Below the pieces are notes generated by a model. The model was given only the letters and a program-made list of their open reading frames with translations. It was not told where the DNA came from and made no database searches. A stretch of DNA of 64,000 nucleotides, from contig JBBMOA010000019.1 of the NCBI GenBank assembly GCA_037954235.1, positions 11,192,805 to 11,256,804 on the forward strand, written 5' to 3'. Positions 1 to 9,342 of this stretch are shown here, in pieces (the stretch's first letter is position 1; every line of letters starts with the position of its first letter). Origin of the DNA: Aulostomus chinensis. Its lineage: Eukaryota > Chordata > Actinopteri > Syngnathiformes > Aulostomidae. The position numbers were made by a program, and so were the translations under genes.

Positions 1-392
1 ATGTGAGAAGTTGAATAATTAATGAATTGGTGTTCTATTTTCCTAACAGTTAAATGTTTTATTTTGCTTATTTTACTGTATGTCACTAAAAAAAAAAGTA
101 AAATACTGTAGAATAAAAATTCAGATTAATCAGTTGAAGACGACACGATTTTTCCAATTGTGAAATCACCCTATTTATAGTAAAGCTACACAGATGAAGA
201 TCAGTGTCTGCCTGTTCTGTTCGGTGAAGGATTGAATCTATCAGGATTTTATTCTGTCAAGATATTCACATGAAAAAGTGTTCCTCAAACTCAACCACTA
301 CTGCTTCAAAAGAAAAATAGATATCCCAGTTTGTGGAAGAGATTGTAGGAACTGCATGAAAAAAAAAAACCCTTACAAATGTCATTTTTGGC
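1..392. other. Downstream flank of the MADF-BESS gene
   Basis: This AT-rich stretch lies past the stop codon of the minus-strand MADF-BESS gene and probably holds its 3' UTR. Candidate poly(A) signals on the minus strand (AATAAA, read as TTTATT on the plus strand) occur near 248-253 and 58-63. I see no coding signal. Confidence 0.4.
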
Positions 393-3300
393 CTAGTTCT
401 GTGTTTCTGGATCTCGCCGTTTCTCGTGAGATTCCGACTGTGGGATGTTGAACTCTGCTTCATACATAATCTGCTGGATCTTTATTTTTGTCTCACATCT
501 TTTCTGCGGAGTGAGTCGCTTCAGCGCGGGGACAAAGCTCAGCAGGAACAGTTCGTCCTCGTCCCGTGGCCTGGTAGGAACTGAGGAGCCATTGTCTTTG
601 ACAAGCCACTTCATAGGGGATGGCGTATTTCGAGAAGGCAGCTGTGAAAGCGAGTCCTGCATCAGACGCCGTTTACGTCCAGTTTTGCTGGCGGGGCTGG
701 TTTGTGGGCCTGGTGACATCTTGGCCAGAACTGCCAGATGGGCCAACTGTGTGTCTTGAGAAGGGAGCTGTGTTATAAAGGCTGCCTGGGACTTGAGGTC
801 CGCTTGACTCCCAGCAGAAGCCTTCATGACTGGCAGTGGCGTCTTCCCCGTATCAGATGATGGCGTTTCACATTCTGCACCAGCAGATTCATTGTCAGGA
901 TTATCATGTTCATCATCTTCATTGTTACTGCAGATGTCTGGCACTCCACTCCTTGATCCAGTAAAGGGTGCAATAAAATTCATTAGTTGTCTGTATTTCC
1001 ATCTGCTTTGCACTATTTCTCCTTGCTTCTTGCTTTTGATCTCCATTCTGACTTCTTTCAAATACCTGTCCCTCATGTTCTTCCATTTCCTTTTGCATTC
1101 CTCAGCTAGCAGAGAAAAACATCAGAATGTAAGAAACGATGCATTGCTGGACAACTAACAATGAAACAGTCTGTGACGGTGACTCGCCAAAGGTGCAGAT
1201 GATAAACATTACATTTAAATATTCAAACTGAACTCTGGTTTCAACATTTCATTTCCTCTGAACTTGTGATAACCATTGATTCAGCCGCTTGATTATTTTC
1301 ACAAGAACTGTGAAAACTGTAGGTCTTTTTTTTTTCCTCAGAGGAAAAAACAAATTTGTTGGTTCCTCATCTCAATTGTCCTGTTTTTATTTTATATATA
1401 TATATATATAAATAAATAAACACAAACTTCCTGCAAAAAAAAAAAAAATTCAAGATGGCACTTTTGGGATGGATATTTGGGGGGGGGGCTGGACCAGCAT
1501 GAGAAACCAGTGCTTAGTTCCTCTTGGCTGCCGCTCATTCAGGAGGATTCAGTGCATGGTGACGTACAGCGGTGAGCTAGCATCAGCTCCACAAAGCTCT
1601 CCATTTGGCAGGTGAACGTAGGTCCGCGTGACTGAACAATACTTAACAGCTGAGCCCCTGGCATGACGGAAATGACTGACCTTTCTCTTTTTATGTAAAA
1701 CATTTACAGGAAACCACATTTTTTTTAACTTTTCATATGAAGTTGTAAGACTTAAATTTACTAAGATACTGTGTACAGTTTTGCTTTGACTGTTACTTGA
1801 TTGGGAGCTACAGAGGGAATCCCAGGGAATTACAATTTAAAGTTCAAGAAATTCTGAGTGTGTTTACTGACAGGTACATTTTGTTCACTCTGGACGTCTG
1901 GCTTCACATCAGCCTGGTTCTCGCCTCTCCTGTCTGACATCCTTTTGCAGGAGGGACTGTGGAAATGTGCGTTGTCCTTACAGTCTAAATGACACTTGAA
2001 GACTACGTGGTCTGGTAAAAGATGTATTGTTTCCACACGTTGGTGTGTCTGGTACAGTTATCTACATTTGTCATTCTTGCTTTAAAATTTTGACATGATT
2101 CTATGGGAGATGAAGGAATAGTTCGCTCAAAAGTGAGAATGAGGATATCTACTAACTCCATGCTGGTGGAAGGTTGGATTAAGTTTTTCATTCTCCCAAA
2201 AAATTAACAGAAAAAAATGAAAAACAAAATGCATCCATACTGCCTATTTCGTGTAACTGGTCTCCCAAAGACCTGATATGCCAAGTTGATACTTGGTGTG
2301 TTCTACTCCACTTTTTAAAATGTGACTATCTAAACTGTGTGTGTGCTGTGTTTTGTGGACTTGAACACACAATTCCAACAACAGCAATGGGGTGAGTAGA
2401 CCATGTTTTATCTCAACTTAGATGAACCCATTGTCCCTTCAGAGAGCAATTCAATACTAAGCTCTGACTTTGGGATATATTTATCCACGGGTGGGAGAAA
2501 CAACACAATAGCTTTGTGTTGCACAGCTCGGTTTAAGTGTCTTCTCAGACGTTCGCGGACTTGACTCATAAATGTGGGTCTGAATGCTGGTGGACGGCAG
2601 AGTGGGCAGTGCATTAGCCTGCAGCAGTTGCCACATTTCTCCAGTGGAGGGGTAACCCCCCCCTCCCCTGGTGATGCGTTTCCCTAACTGAAGTAGAGTA
2701 GATCATGGTACAGGACAACAGTCAAGCTGGACTGGTTAACTAAGAACTGCGTGAATAAACCAGCTGACCAGGTTGCACCAAGCAGGAGATAAATAACTGA
2801 TCCATAAAAAGCTGCAATAATAATTTTGCATATTTCAAATTTAATCACAGAAAAAAATCTCATAAAACCTTAAAATGATGTCATTGCCTTAAACGATTAA
2901 ACTATGTTGGTGATTAAAAACAAAACAAACTGAATCTAGCTTCGAGGATTTTTTTCGTTAATCGCGATCATGGAAAGAAATAAACTGTCATGAAATAATG
3001 TACTTTGTAAAACTTTTCATGAGTTTATTTAAAACGCATTCAAAATTACAGTTTGAGGATTTAAATGTAGTCACAACAAACTTTTTAATGTTCATTTTTT
3101 TGAGAGTTTGTAAAACCTCAGAGCAAGATGTAAACAAAGACAACAGACATTTATTTGGAAGAAGGAAATAGAGATACATGTTTTGTTTTTTAACCTTTGA
3201 CTTGACAGTGATGACATCAGCGCTACCAAGTCAAGTCTAATGAGGAAACACAGACACTCTGTTACAGAGTTCAAGAGCTGGGCAGCAGCAGGTCCCGGAA

Positions 3301-4502
3301 TTCTTACCAAGAACACAAAACAAGGGGGTGCCATGAAGTTTTCAAGATATTGAGGTTTTGAAGACCTGACAATTCAGATAAGGAGAAACATTCAGCACCT
3401 TTAAATGAACTACGCTGCCTTCAAATAAGGTTGTGTTTACCATATTCAGGACAAGAGTCCATCTGGACCCCCCCCCCCCCCCATCTTGATGTGAAAACAT
3501 ACGAAAAATTAATAAAAAGAACTGTTTTAGGATGGACACTTCTCAGAACGATGGCGGGTTTTTCCCCCCCCCACTTCTTGCTCTGATACTTTCCTGTCCA
3601 GCTAATTAAAATATGCTGACACCGATAATATGAAAAAGTTTGAGCTGATAATACCTTAAACAACTAACTGCCTACTCGGAAACACAAGCTCGAGTTCCAT
3701 TAGAGGGCAGTGTGAACGGGTGAGAGGGCCCTCCGGCTGCTTGTGTATTGGACCCAAAACTCTCACATATTCTCCTGCTGATGTTTGAGTGTTTTGTATT
3801 AATGAGGTTTTTAGTTTACATAAACAGGAAGTAAAAACTCCAACTTTATTCCAGTTTAAATGCTATGACAAGTCATTTTATTTCTATTGCTCGTTCTAGT
3901 TCATCTGTATCGTTTGGTTCACCTCAGTGGGGACCTACATATTTTATCCTCAGACTTTTATTACATTCATACACGGAGTGTTGACGCCGCCGCCGTGAGA
4001 ATTGTGCCGTCCATGACTATACACGCGGCTAAGTTCCGCTATGCCGCCTCCTCCACCGTGCCGTGCCGTGCCGTGCTGCGCAGGCGGCGGGCGCTGCGGA
4101 CACTGTGCCGTTCATCGCAGCGCGGCCTACGGTGAGCGGGCAGCGGCTGCTACCGCTAGCACGGTGCGCGCCGCTGCATTAACGCCAGCTGTACCCCCGC
4201 GGATAAACGGTTAAAAAGTCGCCTTCCTGACATATGTGAAGTACAACTACCACCCAGACACACTTTAGGTTTACTCACTCTGGCTGTTAAGTTGTCCACG
4301 CCGACAAGAGCTAAGCAAATAAACACTAGCAGTAAAGTTAATATAAACAGACAAAAACAACCAAATACTTACAAGGGAGACCAAGTAAGATACTGATGTT
4401 TCTCCAAGCGTTTGCCCGGCTTTCTGTGCAACGGTAGTTAGACAAAGTGACATTGTAAAGCTCTGGGTAATTAAAAACAGCCAATATTAACTTATCGTCC
4501 AT
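393..4502 (-). CDS. MADF-BESS domain protein (Adf-1-like putative DNA-binding factor)
   Basis: This is a two-exon gene. Exon 1 is 4502-4373 (ATG at 4502, donor GTAAGT). Exon 2 is 1105-393 (acceptor CTAG). Splicing in phase 1 gives 280 aa. The first exon encodes the N-terminal half of a MADF domain (MDDKLILAVFNYPELY, then the conserved NAWRNIS), and exon 2 completes it with EECKRKWKNMRDRYLKEVR, so the domain spans about residues 4-95. A low-complexity acidic linker follows. A basic patch at 185-190 (GRKRRL) may be a nuclear localisation signal. A BESS motif lies at about 225-262 (DEDELFLLSFVPALKRL, then the KIKIQQIMYEAEF part). MADF domains bind DNA and BESS motifs mediate protein contacts, so a nuclear transcriptional regulator is inferred. 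The 3.3 kb intron carries a CpG-rich block. The family is large in insects and expanded in fish; I cannot assign an orthologue name. Plus-strand ORFs over exon 2 are shadows. Confidence 0.88.
2108..2205. mobile_element. Relic of a dispersed teleost repeat in the MADF gene intron
   Basis: The stretch reads GGAATAGTTCGCTCAAAAGTGAGAA and ends in a TTTTTCATTCTCCCAAA-like tail. This resembles the widespread fish repeat that begins AATAGTTCACCCAAAAATGAAAATTC. It is recognised by eye only, is diverged, and has no clear target duplication. Confidence 0.4.
3980..4215. promoter_or_regulatory. CpG-rich block inside intron 1 of the MADF-BESS gene
   Basis: The block is dense in CG dinucleotides in an otherwise AT-rich intron. 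It includes a short tandem run of CCGTG units near 4058-4077, and a consensus plus-strand donor (TACG/GTGAGC) at 4131/4132. It begins about 160 bp from the end of exon 1. It probably belongs to the same CpG island as the MADF gene promoter, or it marks a separate plus-strand start site. No convincing protein is encoded. Confidence 0.5.
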
Positions 4503-4640
4503 TTTGCCACAGGACTGAAGCTGCGCGGACGCGGAAGCGGCAGCCTTCTCCCGCCTTTTCCGCCCACCTGCTGCCTCGCCGCCAGTTATCGCGAGTGGCG
4601 GTGCTTGCCGCGCTGCGTCGCTCTGCCGTTCAGGGCATTG
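4503..4640 (-). promoter_or_regulatory. Promoter / 5' UTR region of the MADF-BESS gene
   Basis: A GC-rich, CpG-containing sequence lies directly upstream of the ATG at 4502, with GC-box-like CCCGCC and CCGCCC runs near 4550-4565. No TATA box is apparent, as expected for a CpG-island promoter. Confidence 0.5.
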
Positions 4641-4646
4641 TGGTCA

Positions 4647-4666
4647 TCTGGCACTAGGGGGCGCAC
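4647..4666 (+). promoter_or_regulatory. CTCF-like binding motif
   Basis: The sequence CTGGCACTAGGGGGCGCAC matches the vertebrate CTCF core (CCASYAGRKGGCRSY) at nearly all informative positions. It lies about 145 bp upstream of the MADF-BESS start codon, at the edge of the CpG island. Occupancy is inferred. Confidence 0.6.
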
Positions 4667-4823
4667 TACTCTTAAGAAGTCCACCGAAGCTCTGCTCAAC
4701 ATTCAGACTGGGGGGAGAAGCGTGAACAGTCTATTGAATCGTGTCTGCCTATTCAGGCTGATATTTGTGATAGAGACGTATGTCGTGTTGCAGGTCAATG
4801 TAAGGTAGTTTTTGTTTCTTAAA

Positions 4824-4855
4824 ACACACACACACACACACACATACACACACAC
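4824..4855. repeat. (AC)n microsatellite
   Basis: An AC dinucleotide tract of about 32 bp with one T interruption. Confidence 0.95.
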
Positions 4856-4871
4856 TGGGACCATTTCCCAG

Positions 4872-4975
4872 ATGCTGAAAAAAGATAAGATAAGGAGCTT
4901 TATTGTCCTTATACACAGTTGTACAATGAAATTCTATTTGGCAGCAAGCCAAACTTTGTATCCTTGGCACATACC
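4872..4975. mobile_element. Retroelement 3'-tail-like fragment
   Basis: GATAAGATAAGGAGCTTTATTGTCC, followed by a tract ending ACAGTTGTACAATGAAATT, is a signature common at the tails of dispersed retroelements in fish genomes. There is no open frame. A related tail lies at 49165-49262. Confidence 0.45.
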
Positions 4976-4984
4976 CTGAAAATT

Positions 4985-5405
4985 GTGCTGTAAATTCTAA
5001 ACAATCAGTATTGATTGATTTGGGGCTCTAAGCTTGAAGACTGATTGCTCTTTTCTGGAAAATATGCAAGTGCCCTCAGTAAAGATATGGTTGAAGGAAA
5101 TTACAACATACCTTGCATTGGAAAGACTTACATATATTGTTAGAGGGTAAAGAAAACATTAGTTTGCAAGAATGGAAACCTTTTTTGGAATTTTGGAAGA
5201 TGAAAATGTTACAAACTTGAACATCATTACTGCTGCTTTTTCTGTTATTGTTTTTTATTCACTTCTGTTACCACTTTATTATTTGTATTATTTTCATTTT
5301 CCTTTTTCTCGTTGGTTTTGTTGTGTAGTACAGTGATGCATTAATTACTATTGCTTTGGTCATTGTCATTTGTAAGTGTCCTTGTAAAAACGCAATTAAA
5401 TATTG
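4985..5405 (+). mobile_element. Degenerate L1/Tx1-like LINE 3' end
   Basis: Reading 5067-5152 on the plus strand gives VPSVKIWLKEITTYLALERL then TYIVRG. After a frame change near 5147 it continues ENISLQEWKPFLEFW. That order (tryptophan-leucine start, LE-R segment, then W.PFL) looks like the extreme C-terminus of L1-clade ORF2 proteins. An AT-rich 3' UTR and an AC-rich end follow at about 5405. The copy is short, broken by stops and a frameshift, and cannot encode an enzyme. Confidence 0.45.
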
Positions 5406-5411
5406 TTTAAA

Positions 5412-5434
5412 ACACACACACACACACACACACA
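5412..5434. repeat. (CA)n microsatellite
   Basis: A perfect CA run of about 23 bp at the end of the LINE relic. Confidence 0.9.
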
Positions 5435-5572
5435 GATGCACACGCGCACAAACATCTCCAAAACTACACAGCTTGTCGGAATTTTGATTAACATTACAAG
5501 GAGCTCAAGGTTATTAATTATCACTCTTGTGTCTGTCACCTCAGTTTTCCATTTGACATACACTCATACGTG

Positions 5573-5790
5573 GTTAGAACTGTAGCCTCGCAGCAGGAAC
5601 GTTCTGGGTTCTACCTGGGGTCTTCCTGGGTTGAGTTTGCATGGTCTTCCCGTGTCCACTTCCTCCCATTGACCAAAACTGATCAGTGACTAAATTTCCC
5701 CATAGGTGTCACTGTGGTGGACTGGCAACATGTCCAGGGCCCCCACCTTGCCCCCAGCTCCCTGTGACCCTGACAGGAGGAGCTATATAG
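5573..5790 (+). mobile_element. Old, diverged copy of the tRNA-headed SINE-like repeat
   Basis: It keeps the landmark order of the better copies at 8238 and 14731: GTTAGAACTGTAGCCTCGCAGCA, TTCTGGGTTCTACC, GAGTTTGCATGGTCTTCCC, CATAGGTGTCACTGT, TGTCCAGGG, then GACCCTGACAGGA. Many substitutions and small deletions separate it from them. Confidence 0.55.
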
Positions 5791-5799
5791 GCAATTATA

Positions 5800-6990
5800 A
5801 TACACACTCAACTGTAAAGTGAAAAGACCTCTGAATGTATAAGTAAAAAGTTATTTGAAACACTAATGCTCTGCTGTATTATAAACACACAGATATGTAT
5901 CCGTGATTATGTGTGTATTTTTCTAAGTAAACATGGTTCGATTATCAGGAAATCAACAAAACCATGTTTATTAGAATAAAAAAATAAAATGACTTTTAAA
6001 GCCAGATAACACTTTCAGCCATTCCTTTCACATCCTTCCATCCATCCTCCTGTATCAAATATTTGCTCTTATGACATCAAAAATGAGCTTTCATCATCTT
6101 AATCCCCAGTAATGAATTTGGTGGATGTGGTACAATTCCCTCCATTGAGACTCACAATAACTGCAGATAGCAATCTCACATGCTCCGCAAACTATACATC
6201 AGCAATCTGGGTGCTATTAAAGGCAAGTGAAAAGGATGGGATGGTGTTTATTGTTATCTGTTTCCAAAAGCCCTTATAAGAGGAGCTTAGGACAGATTGT
6301 GGAAATCCATTAATTCCTTAAAAAAAAGAAGGTGTATTGCCTTGTATGAAATCAGAGGATTTGTCGGGGGGGTGGGGAGTGGGCAGGGGGTGGGGGTTGA
6401 ATTTAACCTGTTATAGCTTTAACCCAGCTGTGGACAGTCAGAGGAGTCAGTGTGAAAAGACTGGACTGCACAGATAAGACTCACAATGATGAATGCAACC
6501 CACATTTCTCTGAATTTACCCTTGAACGAGTACAAATCTATGAGTGTCACACACGCATGACCTGCCTTATTCATTTTAAATTAGATTGCAGATTTGGTTT
6601 TTAGTGCAACATCAACTTGCGTCATTATTTTGTTGATAAAAGCTAAACAGGACAGTGATATTATGAGTGACATTATAACACAGTCTCTGGCTTCACTAAA
6701 AAAAAAACAAAAAAAAACCCCTCCATCTTTAAATCCAGGTTTCTAATACCAAGCAATCCCCTTTTCTCTAAAACCTCAACAATAAGGATCTTAGGAGCTC
6801 TCCACTTCTCATTTTATGCAGTGAAATCTGATTTCTTTTGGAGAAAGGAATGAGCCAAGATTAACTGAATCTGCTGTCCTCCCTAACCTCTTCACAAAAC
6901 TGCCCAGATTAGCTAGGAATTAAGTTTCAACCGTTTTATGTGTCTGGTCCATAGGGGGGATTATACTTTTACTTTTTTTTCTCCCTCCCA
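5800..6990. other. gsc2 upstream region with K50-homeodomain-type sites
   Basis: No coding potential is seen. TAATCCC occurs at 6100-6106, and its reverse complement GGGATTA at 6957-6963, about 35 bp before the TATA box. This is the recognition sequence of K50 homeodomains (Goosecoid, Otx, Bicoid). Poly-G-rich patches lie at 6365-6395. Regulatory function is inferred from position only. Confidence 0.35.
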
Positions 6991-6997
6991 ATTTCAC

Positions 6998-7003
6998 TAT
7001 AAG
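6998..7003 (+). promoter_or_regulatory. TATA-box candidate of gsc2
   Basis: TATAAG preceded by a pyrimidine-rich stretch, 78 bp upstream of the chosen ATG. This spacing would give a short 5' UTR of about 50 nt. Confidence 0.45.
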
Positions 7004-7080
7004 GTCCTGACACATTGCTGCTGAGAGAAGAGAAGCAGAAAAGCGCTACTGTGTGTCAATATACTGGAATTTCACTGGAG

Positions 7081-7895
7081 ATGGAGGACCTGATCAGGGT
7101 GGAAAAACAAAAGTTTTCTTTCACTATTGAAAACATACTGAGAAAATATCCCAGCAATAATGGGGATGTACGGTCAAGTGGACTAAAAGAGAAGGCGGTG
7201 ATACCCATTGGAGGCCAGACGGATTCTGTTCATCACACCTGCTTGTGCTGCTGCTACTGCTCACATTGTGGAGACATATTCCAGACTGAGTTCTTTCACG
7301 AAGGTGAGACCAAACCTATTCTTATCATGAGAAGAGTCAACTCCTCTCATGGGTTTTGACTTTAATATGCTTCTTTACCTCCAAACAGATCAGCTCCCGG
7401 CAGCGTGCCAGTATGGCTGGCCCGCACCGATGCTGTCAGAGCCATGCAGGCTGGGGGAGGCTCACAGAGATGAACAAGTTCAGGGTCAGGTGCAGAGACG
7501 AACCAGGCGGCATCGCACCATTTTCACAGAAGAGCAGCTGGATGCACTGGAGGAGCTGTTCCTGCAGAACCAGTATCCAGATGTGAACACAAGGGAAAAA
7601 CTAGCACAGCGCACTCATCTCAGAGAAGAAAGAGTGGAGGTAAGACAGCTGTACTGTGAAAACATATGTGTTGTACTAAATGGCGGATGCAGCTAGTCAC
7701 CTGTGAATGAGAAGAGAGTCATCTTTGAATGATGCGCGAGTGATGATCATCGTGTTTGATATTGATATAATGACAGTTAAATAACCCTAAATATCAGTAT
7801 CTTCTTCCTGCCTGTAGGTTTGGTTTAAAAACCGAAGAGCAAAGTGGAGACGCCAGAAAAGACTTTTATTTCATGTGGAGAACATGGAAAACTAA
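7081..7895 (+). CDS. gsc2: Goosecoid-2-like homeobox transcription factor
   Basis: There are three exons (7081-7303, 7389-7639, 7818-7895), all with GT-AG junctions, giving 183 aa. The N-terminus carries an eh1/Groucho-type motif at about 14-20 (FTIENIL), as in Goosecoid. A cysteine-rich patch lies near residue 53 onward (CLCCCYCSHC). The homeodomain covers about 113-172: RRHRTIFTEEQLDALEELF, then YPDVNTRE, LREERVE and VWFKNRRAKWRRQK. Lysine follows WF in helix 3 (position 50), so TAATCC specificity is expected. An intron splits helix 3 just before VWFKN, as in the Gsc family. The next gene on the same strand is ess2, the human GSC2 neighbour, which separates gsc2 from gsc. The protein ends soon after the homeodomain and is slightly shorter than human GSC2 (about 205 aa). 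A frame extending upstream to 7015 lacks an ATG, so 7081 is preferred. Role: DNA-binding repressor, inferred. Confidence 0.9.
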
Positions 7896-8170
7896 ATTTT
7901 ATAAAGTATAAATAGTATATATAGTTATGTATAGCATTAAATACTGTTACACTATTACAAGTGCATTAGGTTGCAATTATAAACAAACATTATGACTGGA
8001 CGGCATCTTAAGAAATCCAAAAGTTATGGTGGCTTTCCAAGTTTGTAAATGTAGACATTTTTGGTAGTGTGTTTGTAATTGTGTAAGTGAAAGAGAAGAC
8101 TGACTGTCACTGGCAACATTTCTGAAAGTCATGATGTCTGTACATTGTACTAGTTTGTGCTTCTTGTGGA

Positions 8171-8176
8171 AATAAA
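8171..8176 (+). terminator. Poly(A) signal of gsc2
   Basis: AATAAA lies 276 bp after the gsc2 stop and is followed by a GTGTCC stretch. It is the first canonical signal downstream and gives a compact 3' UTR. Confidence 0.7.
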
Positions 8177-8237
8177 GTGTCCTTGATTAAAAAAAAAACA
8201 ACTTTCAGATGTGGTAATTTCAAACCAAGTTATAACA

Positions 8238-8615
8238 GGCGGCACGGTGGTGCAGTGGTCAGCACTGTGGCCTCACAGCAAGAAGGTTCCGGGTTTGAGC
8301 CCTGGCTCCATCACAGGGTCTTTCTGTGTGGAGTCTGCATGTTCTCCCTGTTCCTGTGTGGGTTCTCTCTGGTACTCCAGCTTCCTCCCACAGTCCAAAG
8401 ACATCAAGAGAGGACGAGGCTGATTGATACTCTAAATTGACCGTAGGTGTGACTGTGAGTGTGAATGGTCTCTATGTGTTGGCCCTGAGATGAACTGGAG
8501 ACCTGTCCAGGGTGAACCCTGCCTCTCACCTGTCGCTGCTGGGATAGGCTCCAGGCCCCCCCCCCCCCCCCCCCCCCCGTGATCCTTAACAGGAATAAGT
8601 GGAAGAAAATGGATG
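8238..8615 (+). mobile_element. tRNA-headed SINE-like element, near full length
   Basis: It starts GGCGGCACGGTGGTGCAGTGG. TGGTGCAGTGG resembles a Pol III A box, and GGTTTGAGCCC about 45 bp later resembles a B box. The body is typical of a teleost dispersed repeat (TGCATGTTCTCCCTG, TTCCTCCCACAGTCCAAAG, CTGTCCAGGGTGAACC) and ends AAGTGGAAGAAAATGGATG. A 23-base C tract lies within it at 8556-8578. It shares the variant GACATCAAGAG with the copy at 14731-15092, so both belong to one subfamily. I see no clear target duplication. Confidence 0.8.
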
Positions 8616-8853
8616 TATTTGGTCATATTTCAGCTCTCAACTGTCTACATTGTTTTAAAAACTACACTTTTAACAAAAGTACTGGAACAATATGGGTTTG
8701 GTTATGTTGATAAGTCAATGGGTGAAAAGTTGACACCATGAGGCCCCTCTTTTGCATAATAAATCAGATTTGGGGGTGCTAAGGGTAATGAAATACATAT
8801 GAAACAAATGTATAAGGTGGAAAATAAAGGGTAAAATAAAGTGAAAGTAATAC

Positions 8854-8962
8854 ATCCATCCATTTTCTTCCGCTTATCCTGTTAAGGGTCGCGGGGGACA
8901 GGAGCCTATCCCAGCGGCTTTCGGGCGAGAGGCGGGGTTCACCCTGGACAGGTCGCCAGTCC
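8854..8962 (-). mobile_element. Truncated SINE-like fragment (3' end only)
   Basis: ATCCATCCATTTTCTTCCGC through GGTCGCCAGTCC is the reverse complement of the last ~110 bp of the element at 8238-8615. The rest of the element is missing, which fits 5' truncation at insertion. Confidence 0.75.
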
Positions 8963-9306
8963 AAAGGGAAAATAATGATATAGATAAATATGTGAACAAA
9001 CACATGAAGTTGAAATGAAATTAAGAAGTAAATAATAAGGGGATCAAATACAAAAAAAAAAAGAAATTTGAAACTATGTTACGATTAAAATTAATAAATT
9101 TATCCATACCAACCTTTTTGGTGCTTCATCTTATTTGTTACTGTTTTGGTTTTTCAGTGCGTTGTCATGCATTTCTTAGTTAATTTTTTCACTTTTGGCG
9201 ATTTCTGGCCTTTATATTTAGGATGGTGCAAGTAACGTATCCCCAAAACCTGTTTCGCAGTACAGTAACTGCAGAAGAAGAATGCGTGAACTTTCTTTCA
9301 CGTAAC

Positions 9307-9314
9307 GACGTCAG
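9307..9314 (+). promoter_or_regulatory. CRE/ATF-like site at the ess2 promoter
   Basis: GACGTCAG lies 29 bp upstream of the preferred ess2 ATG, in a small CG-containing patch. Its position suggests that transcription starts near here. Confidence 0.4.
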
Positions 9315-9342
9315 CGGTACGTCCAGTTGTTACGATGCTACA

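Noticed and set aside
445..1158. Two plus-strand ORFs of 104 and 110 codons
   Set aside because: They lie opposite exon 2 of the MADF-BESS gene, whose domains are clear; these are antisense shadows.
7015..7080. N-terminal extension of gsc2 from a TTG codon
   Set aside because: There is no ATG before 7081 in this frame, and the stretch starts about where transcription should begin.
9223..9342. Upstream in-frame ATG of ess2
   Set aside because: It would add 40 residues not matched in the human protein, and the total from 9343 equals the human length of 476 aa. It is still possible as an alternative start.
7896..9342. A TSSK kinase gene between gsc2 and ess2, as in mammals
   Set aside because: No kinase motif in any frame; the interval holds the gsc2 3' UTR and SINE-like copies only.
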